This document shows, in pieces, positions 37,681 to 49,906 of a stretch of DNA of 64,000 nt. Position 1 is the stretch's first letter. Every line of letters begins with the position of its first letter. Made by a program: the position numbers and the translations under genes. Below the pieces are notes generated by a model. The model made no database searches, had not been told where the DNA came from, and saw only the letters and a list, made by a program, of their open reading frames with translations. The DNA comes from Branchiostoma belcheri (Eukaryota; Chordata; Leptocardii; Amphioxiformes; Branchiostomatidae), in assembly GCF_001625305.1 (NCBI RefSeq), contig NW_017804242.1, positions 3,857,819 through 3,921,818 of the forward strand. The letters run 5' to 3'.

Positions 37681-39124
37681 TGCCAAGCTACTCAGATACC
37701 CCTGTTCATATCCAACAAATGATAAGACACCTAGTATGCACCTGCACCCTCTTGCAGATTATGCATCAACATTACACCCATTATTCTGGAGTTATGCCAG
37801 CTTGCCAGGCATTTCTGACAGCCTAAACTACGTTTCTGATGGCCCATACCTCTTCACCCCGATAAATGTGACATCGTTACCAGTCTTAATGGGCTGCCAA
37901 GTGTTCTACCCGGCCCAAATCTAAGTCTGCTTAGCCTTGTAACCATCAGGAGCTCCCCGGTACCCCTACAGTGCAGGGAGTGATGCCTACCCGACAGGCA
38001 GATTAACAATCACCTTTTTACGGACTAGGCTGGAATTAGGCCGCTCCCTCAGCAGAATTACTTGTTCATAGCCACTCCCAAATAAGAGGTGACACTTTGA
38101 CATTTCAAATCAGTAGGACTCACAATAAGACAAGTTATACTTCATTCCAAGCATAAGTGATTGGCGGATCAGCATTACTCTGAAAGAGTTTGCTGTCTGA
38201 TTTGTGCCTCAAAGGTTCGTATTCATTCACTCTACAAATAATAAATCTCTAAAGAAGGTTTTCTGTGCTATGTAGCTATGTTTTATCCCTTATGTAGTGC
38301 ATAATGGAGAAAGGACTAGAAACCCATCTAATGCCTGCTGACTTCTCTTGAAAAGACTTATGTCTGAAAGCTTTGAGAGGCTTTCTCTCACCGAATGCTT
38401 CCTTTGGATTTCAATGCATTGTGCTATACTAAAATTTTGTTCAGAAAATGGTTTATAAGTTCATAGGAAAAATATGCATAACATGTGAAACGTGACAAGG
38501 TGGGGGCAAAGATGTATTTAACCTCCTTGGTGGGGGCAATTCGTGGGGTGTGACCAGATTCAGTTTTAGTCATAGTCATGTTTATTCTTCTTAATGACAC
38601 AAACCTTATATCATAACTTATATGACATGACATTGTATTATTTGGGTGATTGCATTTAGTTTTCCCAAGTATGCAAAAAATTTGCAATTGCAATTGCACC
38701 ATTAGAGATCACGTACACGACACTCCTGGCTTTGTTCAATATGAAGCAAGTTATGTTGGAATGTGGCTCACCCATGTCAGATATGCGGGTACCAGAGTTC
38801 ATTAAGTGCAATGACTCCGAACAAACATGTTAGACAAGATTTAACGTGGATTCGAAAGTGATTACTTGTGACCTCACATGTACTTTGTCAGTCTAGACAT
38901 AATTGACATACATGCAGCTTTAGTTTGTAGTTCTGAACCTTGAATGATATCTCTCACCCCAAAAAGCATTCCTTAAAGCTTGATTTAAAAAAAGTAATAT
39001 CATTTTCCTGTTCATTGTCTTGAAGGCTTTTATTTGTTGATATTTTAATCATGATTCGTAATCATGTACTTGTTATAATCAGGAACGAAGCCTGCTATAT
39101 CACCGATACGTAAACCACACCACC

Positions 39125-42100
39125 ATGGCACAGCAAGTACAACAAGCCAAGGGAGGAGCAGGACGCTCTGTCAGGTCTAAATCATCTAAATTAAAACCTT
39201 ACAATTCTAACCCTTCCTTCAAATAAATTATCTAGGTGCCAGCTGACAGCAGCAACCACCTGTCTGCTTTTCCATGTAGTAATTTTCTACATCAGCTCAC
39301 TCTGGGAGTCTGAGTCCTACTTGATGTGCTTTGATTAATTATTAACTTTACACTATTTCATTTGAGGGTATACAGAAAAGGCTGGGCTGCTACCAGGCCT
39401 GTCTACCTGGGCTGGCTGGTTGTGGGAACAGCGCTGCTAGTGAAGGTGGAAAGGTTTTAACTACATTCATCGGGTTTCAAGGTGTAGAAAAATCTGCACA
39501 CTGTATCTAATTATCTAACGTAGTACAGCTTTGCTCTTCACTAATTTTGCTTTACAGGATTAAGCAAGGGGAACCTCATAACCTGTTTGATATCTGTTCT
39601 CTTTCTTTGTATTATATTATGATCAAAAGTCAATCTTGATGATTGTTCTCAGTTTCAACCCCCCTTCTTTAACCCTACCAAGATTTGAAACATTTGAAAC
39701 TTGAAGATGAAATTTTTGTTTCTTCTCAATCAGGATGGAACAGCTAAGTGCAGCGAACACGGAGTTTGCGCTGAGCCTGTATCGCCAGCTGTGCGGGGAC
39801 GGCGGGAACGTGTTCTTCTCGCCGTACAGCATCTCCGTGGCGCTGGCCATGACGTCTCTTGGCGCTCGCGGCAGTACGGAGGCCGCCATGAAGGGCACGC
39901 TGTGCTACAAGGACATGTCTAATGACGTCCTGCACAGCACTTTCTCCACACTGCACCAACAGCTGTATGCTAGGTAGGGTAGTTAGAACTTCGAATCCTT
40001 TATGAATTTTATGAAGAACAAATTTATCTTTTACAACACATTAAAGAAACTCACAAAAAATCACAAGGCCAAGTCACCCAGGCTCTAATACATACATGTA
40101 TGTATTGTCTGACTCTTTTGTTTGTTAAAAGTTCTTCATTTCATTTGTGAAGTTTGTAAGAAATCTTTATATTACCAAGGAGCTTATACAAGCTCCTTTA
40201 TATTACTGAACTAAAAGACTGTAATACTGCTAAATGTCATGTTTTCATAATTTTCCAACTGTGCGTAGCTCATGTTCTTTAAACCCCAGGTACCTTATGT
40301 TCGCCAGTACTTTAGTAAAACAACTGGTCCTTATGAAAGTTTTGCAGACTAGGTCGTCATCAGAATGACACGTGATGTTTGCCCCCCTCCCACAGTGACA
40401 AGTACACCCTGCAGACAGCTAACCGTCTGTACGGGGAGCAGACCTACAGCTTCCTGCAGGACTTCCTCAATGCCACCAAGAAGAACTACGGGGCAGAGCT
40501 GGCTTCTGTGGACTTCAAGGTCAGTCTGTTTGTTTGTTTGTTTGTTTGTTTCTTTCTTTGCTTGTTTGTCTAGGAACCGACTAATGGCATACAATCTGAA
40601 CTCAGTCTGTAATTTGATAGAAATGACATAACCCAACAAACAATATATAGGAGATTTCATACCTCTGGGAAGCATTTTCATTGGGTTTTCTAGCTGGACT
40701 TTCAAGTTGACCCCATTTCCTGAGTCTGACCTTTTGACCACCTGTCATTCTGCCTGTCAATAATTGCTCTTCCCCTACCATCCACATGATGTTATATCTG
40801 TCCAGACAAACAGATACACAAACCTACAGCTGATGATCAGCTACCAAAATTATACTTTTGTAAGAGCATGAAAGTACACATGTACATGTTACAACAGTTA
40901 TGTTGCTAATATTATTATTATCCTTCCTGCTTATCTGTTCTTCCAGAAATAGTCAGTCATGAAATCCTATAACATATTTTGCAGGGGGCAGCTGAGCAGG
41001 TGAGAGGAACCATCAACAAGTGGGTGGAGGAGCAAACCAAGGACAAGATCAAAGACCTGATCCCAGCAGGAGCAGTGGATGCAATGACGAGGTAGGTACA
41101 TGTACACAGCTGGATATTGGGGTTTTCTTTTCCACAAGTAGCAATATCTCTCACCTGCTTATGACTGCAGTTCTGTTACTTGCCACTAGGTACTAGGCAC
41201 TTATGGAGCAAGAACACTATCCCAAATGTGGTTAATTTTGTATCCCCCCTTGTCTCAGACACCAAAATGTTGAAGCAGGCGCACGTGAGAGATATTATCG
41301 GTTGAATGTGTAAAAGAAAACCCCAATTTCCAATGTTCTACCAACCTGATGAAATTATTTTCACTACTATAGCTGGTGTTTCATTAAGCTGGTGTGTTAC
41401 GCCAAAAGGCTGAGTCCTTCATGTATTATATGGATGTAAAATGATTCCTCTTTGTTTCAGGCTAGTGCTGGTGAACGCCATCTACTTTAAGGGAAACTGG
41501 GACAAGCAGTTTAAGGCAGAAATGACCCAGGACATGGACTTCAACATCAACAATAATGAGAAAGTCAAGGTAAATTACTCGTTCACTGTTACATGCTTTC
41601 TTTTACCTATTCTAACCATCATCATCTCAAAGCAAAATTTGTTCCAGGGCCTGTAACTACCTTTTTGCTGACCAGTGCATTGGTAGAAACTGTACTGCAC
41701 CTGCACAAAAAAAGTTTGCATAGCCCTTTGGCAGAATGTCTAAGGTCGTCTTCTTGTATTTAAGGATGACATCCCATCTATAGTTTTGAAATGTTGTGTT
41801 GGAAAAGATAATTAATCTGCAACAGGCAAAATTCTGATGCAACTTTGACCAAACATTCAATGAAAATTTTGAAATATCTGGGTTTCATGCTGCCAGGTGC
41901 AGTATGTTCTGCTGACATGCTTATCTGACATACATGTGCATGTACATTTGCTCCATAAATTTTTTGTGGAACTGTCGCAAGGGTCTATGCGGCTGCCATT
42001 AGGCGTCACCAGGTGACCTCAATACTTCTTTCCCCAACCGAAGTTAGGTACCCATTCACACTTGGATGGAGTGAAGAAAGTTGTGTAAATTGCCTTTCCC

Positions 42101-44857
42101 AAGGGCACAACGTCGGGGCGCATGTCCGGACATGTCCCAGGTACAACTTGGGATCAAACTCGGGTCGCCCCACTTCATAGTCGAACACTCTACCACTACA
42201 CCACCCGATGCCATATGTAGGCCTTTAAACATTGTTTTTATGAGTTCATCATTACCAACATTAAATGATTTAAAATAATTATCATGTTGGTCTGTAGGTG
42301 CCTATGATGAAGATGGAGGAAAAGTTCAACTACGGTGAATTTCAGGACCAGAAGTTCCGTGTCTTGGAGCTTCCTTACGTGGAGAAGGAACTGAGCATGC
42401 TCATCTTCCTTCCAGATGAAGGTGAGTGTGAATTCACAGTTGTGACACATAAGTCAATATATAGACTCTTTAGACACTTAGCAAACCTACTGTATAACTA
42501 GATAACTAGAAACAGGAGACCTGCATGTCTTATGCACACGTTTTACATTTGTGACAGACCACTCAATGACATGTATAAACACAATTGCAAGGAAAGGAAG
42601 CTCAACAAATGTCTTTGCTTCTAAGTTATTCTTACTTCAGCTTAGACTGTAAAACAACTGTAACAATACTTGTATATAGTAACGGAAACTGTAACATATA
42701 CATTGTATAGTACTGTAGTGTATACTACTTAGATGCTAATACAGTAATTACCTTCATTATAGTTACTTTATATTCATGAAATATGCAAATCAACATCATA
42801 ACAGTATCAAAACATTATGAGCAAGTTTTCCACCATTTATATTTTTACATATCTCAAATAGTTCACTAGAAAACTATATTTTTTGAGTCACGTGTTCATT
42901 TATTTATTTCTATTTATTTATTCAGAATTGTAACAAGACAATACAAAGTGTGCACTAGGCAGCAAGTATGCTGATAGCGTGCACACCTATCACATACCTG
43001 GACATATGAGGTAAAAAACAACAACAATAGATAGTTAGAACAAGATAACACGTGTTCATGCCTGTCATCTTTACAGTGGAGGGTATCAGGAACCTGGAGT
43101 CTGCCCTGACAGCAACGACCTTGCAGACTGTCAGCAGCCAGATGTACAGCACCAAGGTCAACCTGATGCTGCCCCGCTTCAAACTGGAGCAGGACTTCTC
43201 ACTGGGTAAGTCATGGAAACAAACATGATTCTATGGCAAATTTGGACCAAAATTATCACACACTGTAAAATATCTTCCTAATGGTGCTATGTAATGCTTA
43301 AAAACAGGACCTGTCCATGGTGCTAAGTAGAACACTAAAAAACATGGTTTGTGAATGGTAATATATGGAACTCTCAGAAACAGGGCCTGTCCATGGTGCT
43401 AATTATAAGTATTACAATCAGAAACAGAGCCTGTCTGTGGTGTTAAGTATTACAATCAGAAACAGGGCCTGTCCATGGTGCTAAGTATTACAATCAGAAA
43501 CAGAGCCTGTCCATGGTGCTAAGTATTACAATCAGAAACAGAGCCTGTCTGTGGTGTTAAGTATTACAAACAGAAACAGAGCCTGTCTGTGGTGTTAAGT
43601 ATCACAATCAGAAACAGAGCCTGTCTGTGGTGTTAAGTATTACAATCAGAAACAGAGCCTGTCTGTGGTGTTAAGTATTACAATCAGAAACAGAGCCTGT
43701 CTGTGGTGTTAAGTATTACAATCAGAAACAGAGCCTGTCTGTGGTGTTAAGTATTACAATCAGAAACAGGGCCTGTCCATGGTGCTAAGTATTACAATCA
43801 GAAACAGAGCCTGTCTGTGGTGCTAAGTATTACAATCAGAAACAGAGCCTGTCTGTGGTGTTAAGTATTACAATCAGAAACAGAGCCTGTCTGTGGTGTT
43901 AAGTATTACAATCAGAAACAGAGCCTGTCTGTGGTGTTAAGTATTACAATCAGAAACAGGGCCTGTCCATGGTGCTAAGTATTACAATCAGAAACAGAGC
44001 CTGTCTGTGGTGCTAAGTATTACAATCAGAAACAGAGCCTGTCTGTGGTGCTAAGTATTACAATCAAAAACAGAGCCTGTCTGTGGTGTTAAGTATTACA
44101 AACAGAAACAGAGCCTGTCTGTGGTGTTAAGTATTACAATCAGAAACAGAGCCTGTCTGTGGTGCTAAGTATTACAATCAGAAACAGAGCCTGTCTGTGG
44201 TGTTAAGTATTACAATCAGAAACAGAGCCTGTCTGTGGTGCTAAGTAGAACACTAAAAACAGGGCCTGTACATGGTGCTAAGTAGAACACTCAGAAACAG
44301 GGCCTGTCTGTGGTGCTAAGTTTGGCACTCAGAAACAGGGCCTGTCCGTGGTGCTAAGTAGAACACTCAGAAACAGGGCCTGTCCATGATGCTAAGTAGA
44401 ACACTCAGAAACAAGGAATGTAAATGGTGCTAAGTAGAACACTCAGAAACAGGACGTGTCCATGGTGCTAAGTATTATAAACATAAACAGAGCCTGTCTA
44501 TGGTGCTAAGTAGAACACTAAAAAACAGGCCTATACTTGGTGCTATGTAGAACACCCAGAAACAGGGCCTGTCCATGGTGCTAGGTAGAAAAATTCATGT
44601 CCACAGTGCAAATCCCTGATACTCTCTGGGGATGCTAGCATGCTAGAACAAGGACGATACTATAGATATCTTAAGTTTTCTCTCAATTGTCAATAATGCA
44701 GGTGAAACCCTAAAGAAGATGGGCATGGGAGAGGCTTTCAGCGATGGAGCAGATTTCTCTGGCATGTCGGCAGCCGCGGATCTCTTTATCTCTGAGGTGG
44801 TGCACAAGGCTTTTGTGGAGGTGAACGAAGAAGGAACAGAGGCCGCTGCCGCCACAG
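39125..44857 (+). CDS. Clade-B-like serpin, common exons (body up to the reactive-loop hinge)
   Basis: Serine/cysteine-protease inhibitor of the intracellular ov-serpin type. Exons: 39734-39973, 40396-40519, 40985-41091, 41461-41569, 42298-42421, 43077-43205, 44702-44857. The ATG at 39735 gives [19 protein letters not shown], matching the usual clade-B start with no signal peptide; with a 134-bp terminal cassette this makes 373 residues. Conserved blocks: [63 protein letters not shown]. The hinge [10 protein letters not shown] (P17-P8) is the consensus of inhibitory serpins. The body stops in phase 1 after P8 and needs a terminal cassette. An upstream exon (39125-39174, CACCATGG start context) ends in phase 2 and joins 39734 in frame, adding 17 residues ([17 protein letters not shown]); whether this or M39735 is used is open. 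Confidence 0.9.
41668..41920 (-). mobile_element. MITE family with GTCAGCAGAATGTACTGC ends, copy b
   Basis: Reverse-oriented relative to the other copies: contains TTTGGCAGAATGTCTAAGGT and ends GCAGTATGTTCTGCTGACATGC. It lies in the serpin intron after exon 41461-41569. Confidence 0.6.
42005..42212 (-). mobile_element. tRNA-derived SINE
   Basis: On the minus strand the head reads GGTGTAGTGGTAGAGTGTTC then GAGTTTGATCCC, tRNA A and B boxes, followed by a body with GTTGTGCCCTTGGGAAAGGC. The plus-strand core TGCCTTTCCCAAGGGCACAA is shared with 26125-26270. Located in a serpin intron. Confidence 0.7.
43300..44595. repeat. 38-bp minisatellite array in a serpin intron
   Basis: About 30 copies of a 38-bp unit (AAGTATTACAATCAGAAACA followed by GAGCCTGTCTGTGGTGTT). 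The central copies are nearly identical; the edge copies, with TAGAACACT in place of TATTACAAT, are diverged. There are no spacers, so it is a tandem array in the intron before exon 44702-44857. Confidence 0.95.
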
Positions 44858-44880
44858 GTACAGTTACGGTATTATAGCCT

Positions 44881-45070
44881 GTCAGCAGAATGTACTGCAC
44901 CCAGGTTTTTCACAGTTTTTGTTTAGATGTTTGGTCAACGTTACATCAGAATTTTGCCTGTTTGCCATCCTTAAATGTGCCAATATGACCGTAAACAAGA
45001 CGTTCTGCCAAAGTTCTGTGCATGATACATGACAGGTTTCACATACGTGCAGTACATTCTGCTAACGTGC
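44881..45070 (+). mobile_element. MITE family with GTCAGCAGAATGTACTGC ends, copy c
   Basis: Begins GTCAGCAGAATGTACTGC and ends in the inverted GCAGTACATTCTGCTAACGT. It lies 24 bp downstream of the splice donor of the serpin hinge exon. Confidence 0.75.
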
Positions 45071-45124
45071 TTGGTGTTATTATCATTATTATTCTTATCA
45101 TCATCATAAGAATGTTGTGTGAAG

Positions 45125-45268
45125 GAAGGGAAAAAAAGAAAGAGAGAGAGAGAAAGGAAAGAAATTTCAAATTGGTACAATAAATAAAGAAATTTAAAAG
45201 AAATGGAAGGAATGAAAAAAGGATTGAAAGAAAGGAAGGAATGAAAGAAAGGAAGAAAGAAATTCAAG
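45125..45268. repeat. Purine-rich (GAAA/GAAGG) tract
   Basis: Almost pure A/G on the plus strand, with GAGA and GAAAGAAAG repeats, between the serpin hinge exon and the first reactive-loop cassette. Confidence 0.85.
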
Positions 45269-46147
45269 ACAATTGTGCCAAGAAGACAAAAATTGCAATA
45301 GACAGATAGAGCAGTTGCACCTGAGAATAGATTGCATGCATGTCATCTTTTCATTACGGATGCAAATAGATGGGGAGATGTGTGTACAAACCCACTGTTG
45401 TGAGTTCCCTATATTTTGTGTTTTAACACAAAATTACAACAACAGCAACCAGCATTTTCAAATGCTCAGTAACCTAAGTAAGCTACCTCACATATACCTG
45501 CCTTCATATACCTGCCAGCATTGATGCAAAGACCAGTGCCTTGACTTCTTGGTTCCATCTTGGTTCCAGGATGTGTAGCATAGTCCATCAGCCTCCACCA
45601 CAGATTACCATGGCCCAACCTTTCCTCTTTGTCCTCCAATCCAGCCTATCCTTTTGACGACAGTTGTGCAGTTTAAGGAGCTTGAGGGAGTGCATTTTGA
45701 GAAATGCTTCACAGCTATAGCACTTTGTTGATTATCTTGTTTTGTTGCCCTTGATTTTACTTGCTTAAATCTACATCAACTTCTTCCACTTCTTGTTTAT
45801 AACCCTACTTTGGAATCTGAGAAATGGCTCATGGCTAAAGAGCTGCATGAACCTAATGGACAGGCTTGCCTCGTGGGCAATGCACATGCAAAGACAAGTA
45901 GAATCCACATGACAATATGAAAGTCCATCTATGACAGTAATGGACAATATAAAGAGTTTTTTATGCTATTTCTCACAGTACACAAAGTAAAGGACTTACC
46001 AACAAGGTTTTGATTGTTTTTCTGATCCCTATCAACTTCGGATAGCACGAAACCTAAGCCATGTGACCTGACAATATGTTATGACTGTATGAAGGAGACA
46101 CCAGCAATGGTCTGAATTTGCCTATTTTGATTTTTGTGTGGTTTCAG

Positions 46148-46281
46148 GGGTCATCATGGTGACATTGTCTGCACCTCTCTTCCCACCTCCAGACTTCATA
46201 GTCGATCGCCCCTTCCTATTCCTGATCAGAGACAACCAGTCCAACTCTGTGCTTTTCTGTGGACGTCTTTTCCGCCCCTGA
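46148..46281 (+). CDS. Serpin reactive-loop cassette A (P1 Leu)
   Basis: Alternative terminal exon after TTTCAG at 46147, 134 bp, phase-compatible with the hinge exon. It encodes [17 protein letters not shown] then [19 protein letters not shown] and ends CGRLFRP. Counting from the hinge (P8 = Thr), P1-P1' is Leu-Ser, a chymotrypsin/elastase-type bait. Its tail and C-terminus differ from the other cassettes, suggesting it is the oldest. The TGA stop (46279-46281) is also the left copy of the target duplication of a MITE (46282-46649). Confidence 0.85.
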
Positions 46282-46649
46282 GGCCACACCAATTTAATTT
46301 CTTGGTTAACGGATTTTTCTACAAAAATAATGGAGCGGGCGGGCGAAAAAAAAATAAAAATAAAAACAGGCCTAGACATCCTATTATGGCCCCAAATGGT
46401 ACAATAGGAGCTAATAAGTCAACACACCAGGCTGGTTCAAAATTTAAACAATGAATTTTGAACTTTTAATGATACCATTGCGTTGAAAGATGGAATAACT
46501 GTAACAACTAGGATGAAAAGGTCTGTTTTCAACTGTTCAGGGCAAAATATGAGCATTTTGCAGTTGATTCTGGATTTTTATTTTTATTTGCAAATCAGAG
46601 AAAAATGAAGCGGCGAATCCGTTAACCAAGAAATTAAATTGGTGTGGCC
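46282..46649. mobile_element. MITE inserted exactly after the stop codon of cassette A
   Basis: Near-perfect inverted ends of about 35 bp (left GGCCACACCAATTTAATTTC, right GAAATTAAATTGGTGTGGCC). The flanking trinucleotide is TGA on both sides (46279-46281 and 46650-46652). The interior has A-rich AATAAA motifs (about 46350-46370) that could serve as a poly(A) signal for cassette A transcripts. Confidence 0.85.
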
Positions 46650-46789
46650 TGAGCTTAGACTAAGGCTGAGGTTTTTTACGACAGGTAGTTACATCTTTAA
46701 GCATGTCTGCGTGGTGCAATCATTAACGCAAACTCGCTGGTTTATCTAATAGCCATTTCATTCATCTATTTGTTTATGAAGATTTACCA

Positions 46790-46905
46790 CATCTATGGAA
46801 GGAATTGACATAACAAGTGATTATCACCTCTTCAAAGATGTCAAACCTGAGACCAGACACTGAGGCGAACACTCTACCGTTACGCCACACGACCCCACAA
46901 ATTTT
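46790..46905 (-). mobile_element. tRNA-derived SINE fragment
   Basis: Minus-strand reading GTGTGGCGTAACGGTAGAGT followed by CAGGTTTGACATC resembles tRNA A and B boxes, similar to the SINE at 42005-42212. The neighbouring plus-strand sequence GTGAGTTTGATCCCAGG near 46930 suggests a second, abutting fragment. Confidence 0.5.
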
Positions 46906-47677
46906 GGTCAAATTTGTGAACATGTGGGTGTGAGTTTGATCCCAGGGTTGGCTGAGTTCAGACATGTCATGCAGTTGCATTTTGGACAGTGATCAGATGT
47001 AAAGCTGGCGGCCCTGTGTAAGAGGGAGCTTGAAGCAAATCCTCAAGCGCCAAACCTTTGCACATATAAGAACCCAATTACACTTATCAGGAAGAGTGGG
47101 GCTGACCTGGTGTGGTTGGCTTAGCATACATGAACTGTAGCAAAGCCATATTATAAGCTACTTGAAAAGTATTTTGCTTCACCTCAGTCAAAGATAACTG
47201 CTTTAATAGCTTCTGGCAGCTTTTATAGCTCTATATACAGCCTTGGAGTTGTTTTGTGGGGTACTTGATGAGTAACATGGGTTTAAAAAGTTCTTTGCTT
47301 TATGGATTTGATTGAGATAACGTGCATGTGAGATCCTCCACGTTTCTGGTTGCTGGGATGATGTAAGCCTCATCTTTGTCATCAAGGATAAACTAGTAAT
47401 TGTTCCAACTCCAGTTTTTTGTCATGATATACCATCCCAGGAAGTCTTCATAAACCACTTGCAGAAATAGGTTTCATTCTTAACATTGAACTGCAGACAA
47501 TGGCTCCAATTCTGTTGTCTTCTTTGGCAAAAAGCAAAACGTCTTGTAATTTTAAGTTTAAAGCCATTCTTAAGTAATTTGCAATTTTTTAATGAAAAAT
47601 AAGTAGGGTACCTTCATTTATGTAATGTGATTATTTGTAAAAAGCTGTAGATTACACACCGATATGTTTGGTTGCAG

Positions 47678-47811
47678 GTGTGATGATGATGACTAGATGT
47701 ATGCCACGCCCTCCAACACCGTTCTTCGTTGACCATCCCTTCATCTTTCTCATCAGAGACAACCGCTCCAACTCTGTCCTCTTCTTCGGCAAAATGCAGA
47801 AGCCACATTGA
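47678..47811 (+). CDS. Serpin reactive-loop cassette B (P1 Arg)
   Basis: Alternative terminal exon after TTGCAG, 134 bp, in phase. It encodes GVMMMTRCMPRPPTPFF then VDHPFIFLIRDNRSNSVLFF and ends GKMQKPH. P1-P1' is Arg-Cys, a trypsin-like bait. An AATAAA at 47875-47880 follows the stop, so the cassette can be the 3' end of its own mRNA. Confidence 0.88.
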
Positions 47812-47874
47812 TTAGACACATTCAAATGATTCTGAAGCAAGTTGCTTCGATGATACCCAAACTGTATAAAATCA

Positions 47875-47880
47875 AATAAA
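47875..47880 (+). terminator. Poly(A) signal after cassette B
   Basis: AATAAA in the context ATCAAATAAAGAATCAGTACC, 64 bp after the cassette B stop. The same context recurs after cassettes E and F. Confidence 0.65.
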
Positions 47881-48007
47881 GAATCAGTACCTTCAACACT
47901 TTAAGTTTTTTTTAGCAAAAGCACTGCTTTATTGTTAGAAATTTCTGTTTGCAGGCACAGTGTGTATAACCTGATAGTGGGTTTGGAAGGGTGTCTTTTG
48001 CTTGCAG

Positions 48008-48125
48008 GTCTGACCGAGGAGATACATGTACATGTAATGTGTGCCTCGTTTGATCCAGAGTTTGCCACTGACCATGCATCCATTCATCTTTCTCATCAGA
48101 GACAACCGCTCCAACTCTGTCCTCT

Positions 48126-48128
<3 letters not shown>
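48008..48128 (+). pseudogene. Serpin reactive-loop cassette C, damaged
   Basis: An acceptor GCTTGCAG precedes a phase-compatible start, but the region matching DHPFIFLIRDNRSNS is frame-shifted (GACCATGCATCCATTCATC against GACCATCCCTTCATC) and the exon runs into a GA microsatellite and the assembly gap instead of ending GKMQKP-stop. It is either a dead cassette or a mis-assembled one. Confidence 0.7.
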
Positions 48129-48222
<94 letters not shown>

Positions 48223-48260
48223 AGTANNNNNNNNNNNNNNNNNNNNAGAGAGAGAGAGAG
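48129..48260. repeat. GA microsatellite with assembly gap
   Basis: About 50 GA units are broken by 20 N (48227-48246) and resume as GAGAGA. The gap is probably a size placeholder, so sequence, possibly including more cassette DNA, may be missing. Confidence 0.95.
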
Positions 48261-48360
48261 TAGAGTACATATGACATAGACATCTATAACACATACCGGT
48301 GTTACCGTATTATACAGCTCCGGTCTTGAATATATAGTCTTAAAGGTTTGAAAGGGTCCA

Positions 48361-48456
48361 CAGTTTATTGCTGACCATCTCTTCATGTTCCTCATCAGAC
48401 AGAACAGATCAAATTCTATCCTCTTCTATGGCAAAGTGTACAACCCAGCTGCATAA
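48361..48456 (+). pseudogene. Serpin reactive-loop cassette D, 5'-truncated
   Basis: Encodes FIADHLFMFLIRQNRSNSIL then FYGKVYNPAA-stop, clearly homologous to the cassette tails, but the loop part (P7-P1') is absent. The nearest acceptor (GTCCACAG, 48360-48367 region) enters out of phase. Probably a relic. Confidence 0.65.
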
Positions 48457-48820
48457 AGTCAGCAGTGGCTATGATTATATCATGATATCTCTTTTGATGT
48501 TAGGTGATGGGTTGGGAAATCGGTCTGAGATGAGAATTGGATAGATAGTATGATACCTAAACCATACAGTAACATGTAGCTTTTATGATGATCTGGTATG
48601 ATACATTTTTGGCTAGCAGCCTGCAAATTTGTCTTCATTTTATTATGCTTTCTCAGTGTTCTCAGTCAGCAGTGGCTATGATTATATCATGATATCTCTT
48701 TTGATGTTAGGTGATGGGTTGGGAAATCGGTCTGAGATGAGAATTGGAAAGATAGTATGATACCTAAACCATACAGTAACATGTAGCTTTTATGATGATC
48801 TGGTATGATACATTTTTGGC
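48457..48820 (+). repeat. Tandem duplication of a ~160-bp segment
   Basis: AGTCAGCAGTGGCTATGATT through GATACATTTTTGGC occurs at 48457-48614 and again at 48664-48820, almost identical, 207 bp apart. It starts at the stop codon of relic cassette D, so the second copy marks a recent local duplication inside the array. Confidence 0.85.
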
Positions 48821-49906
48821 AGAGGTCAGATAGTATTTGAGGGAAGCATTCTCATAATTGCTTGTTCTTCTTGCCATGAAGTTGTCTTACATATGTTCAT
48901 GTAGATCCATTGTCATCCAAGTCCTCAGTACTCATTGTGTTAGATGAGGAAACTGCAATTCAGTTTTGGTAAAAAAAACATTGTCTGGAAGTGAGGGTTA
49001 TAAGATATTAGTATGTTAGGTTGTCTTACTTTAAGGTATAATTTATGAGCATTGCATGGGGTCGTTACACATTGATAGTCACACTAGGCACTAACATGTA
49101 TATATGTAGAATTGCACAAGGTAATTTCATGCATGCATGCGTGTGTGTGTGGGTCAGTACAGTATATGTATTGGGGAACCAAAGTTTGTGTGAATGTGTA
49201 TGAAATACATACATATAACCATTTTCAGAAGTTCTTAATAGTTTGTTAGTATTTTAGATTTATAGATCTGGAATTGCAGCTTTCTTTGAGGTTGTGAATT
49301 TTGATAATACTATAATTCCTCTGTACATTAGTAATAGTAATACTATTACTCATCTCATACAGAGGAAACTGCATTGTACCCTTACTTTTATAAGTTAGTA
49401 GAGAAGTAGCCCTCTTGGAAGGTATTTCCTTAAGTTTCAGACAGAAATGCTTTTGGCACAACTTAAAACATGTATCCACAAATCCTATCAAAATATCATG
49501 TGATTGTATACAACTGTTACAGCAAATTTATGATTTAGGCATGATTTGTATATCATTTGAAGAATGATGACAGTATAATTCTGGATGAAGGATTTTGGGT
49601 GAATCGCTTATGGAAATTGAGGATATGACAGAATGACAGCATCATTGGTTAATTTGCTTTTTCATGCTATTATAAAAATTGTGATGCAGGGGTGAAATAT
49701 ATTAATCAGATCTAGAGGGATATGAGGGATAATGAAGAAATTTTTGCATCACCCAGATGTAGAGCGAACTAATTGTGCAACAATGAAAGATTTTTCAATA
49801 AAGCCATAATTTGCCATTAGAAGTGATTTATTATCATTTTTTATTTGGTGTGAATCTTCCTATAAGCCTGTTCAACATGCAGTACTAGTGACGTGTTTGA
49901 TTCCAG

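Larger units (their letters stand above)
35516..39124. other. Intergenic region between K+ channel and serpin, with duplicated segments
   Basis: Holds an ATCC microsatellite (36168-36292), a possible serpin 5' UTR exon ending TTGTTTAG before GTGAGT at 36594, and a segment at about 37290-37680 that is duplicated at 39070-39420. A partial third copy of part of it lies at about 36740-36870. No other coding exon recognised. Confidence 0.5.

Noticed and set aside
39701..39922. Alternative frame starting MKMKFLFLL over serpin exon 1
   Set aside because: Overlaps the true serpin frame, ends at a stop inside the exon and shows no homology.
43300..44595. CRISPR-like regular array
   Set aside because: Units are contiguous 38-bp tandem copies without unique spacers, in an intron of a eukaryotic gene.
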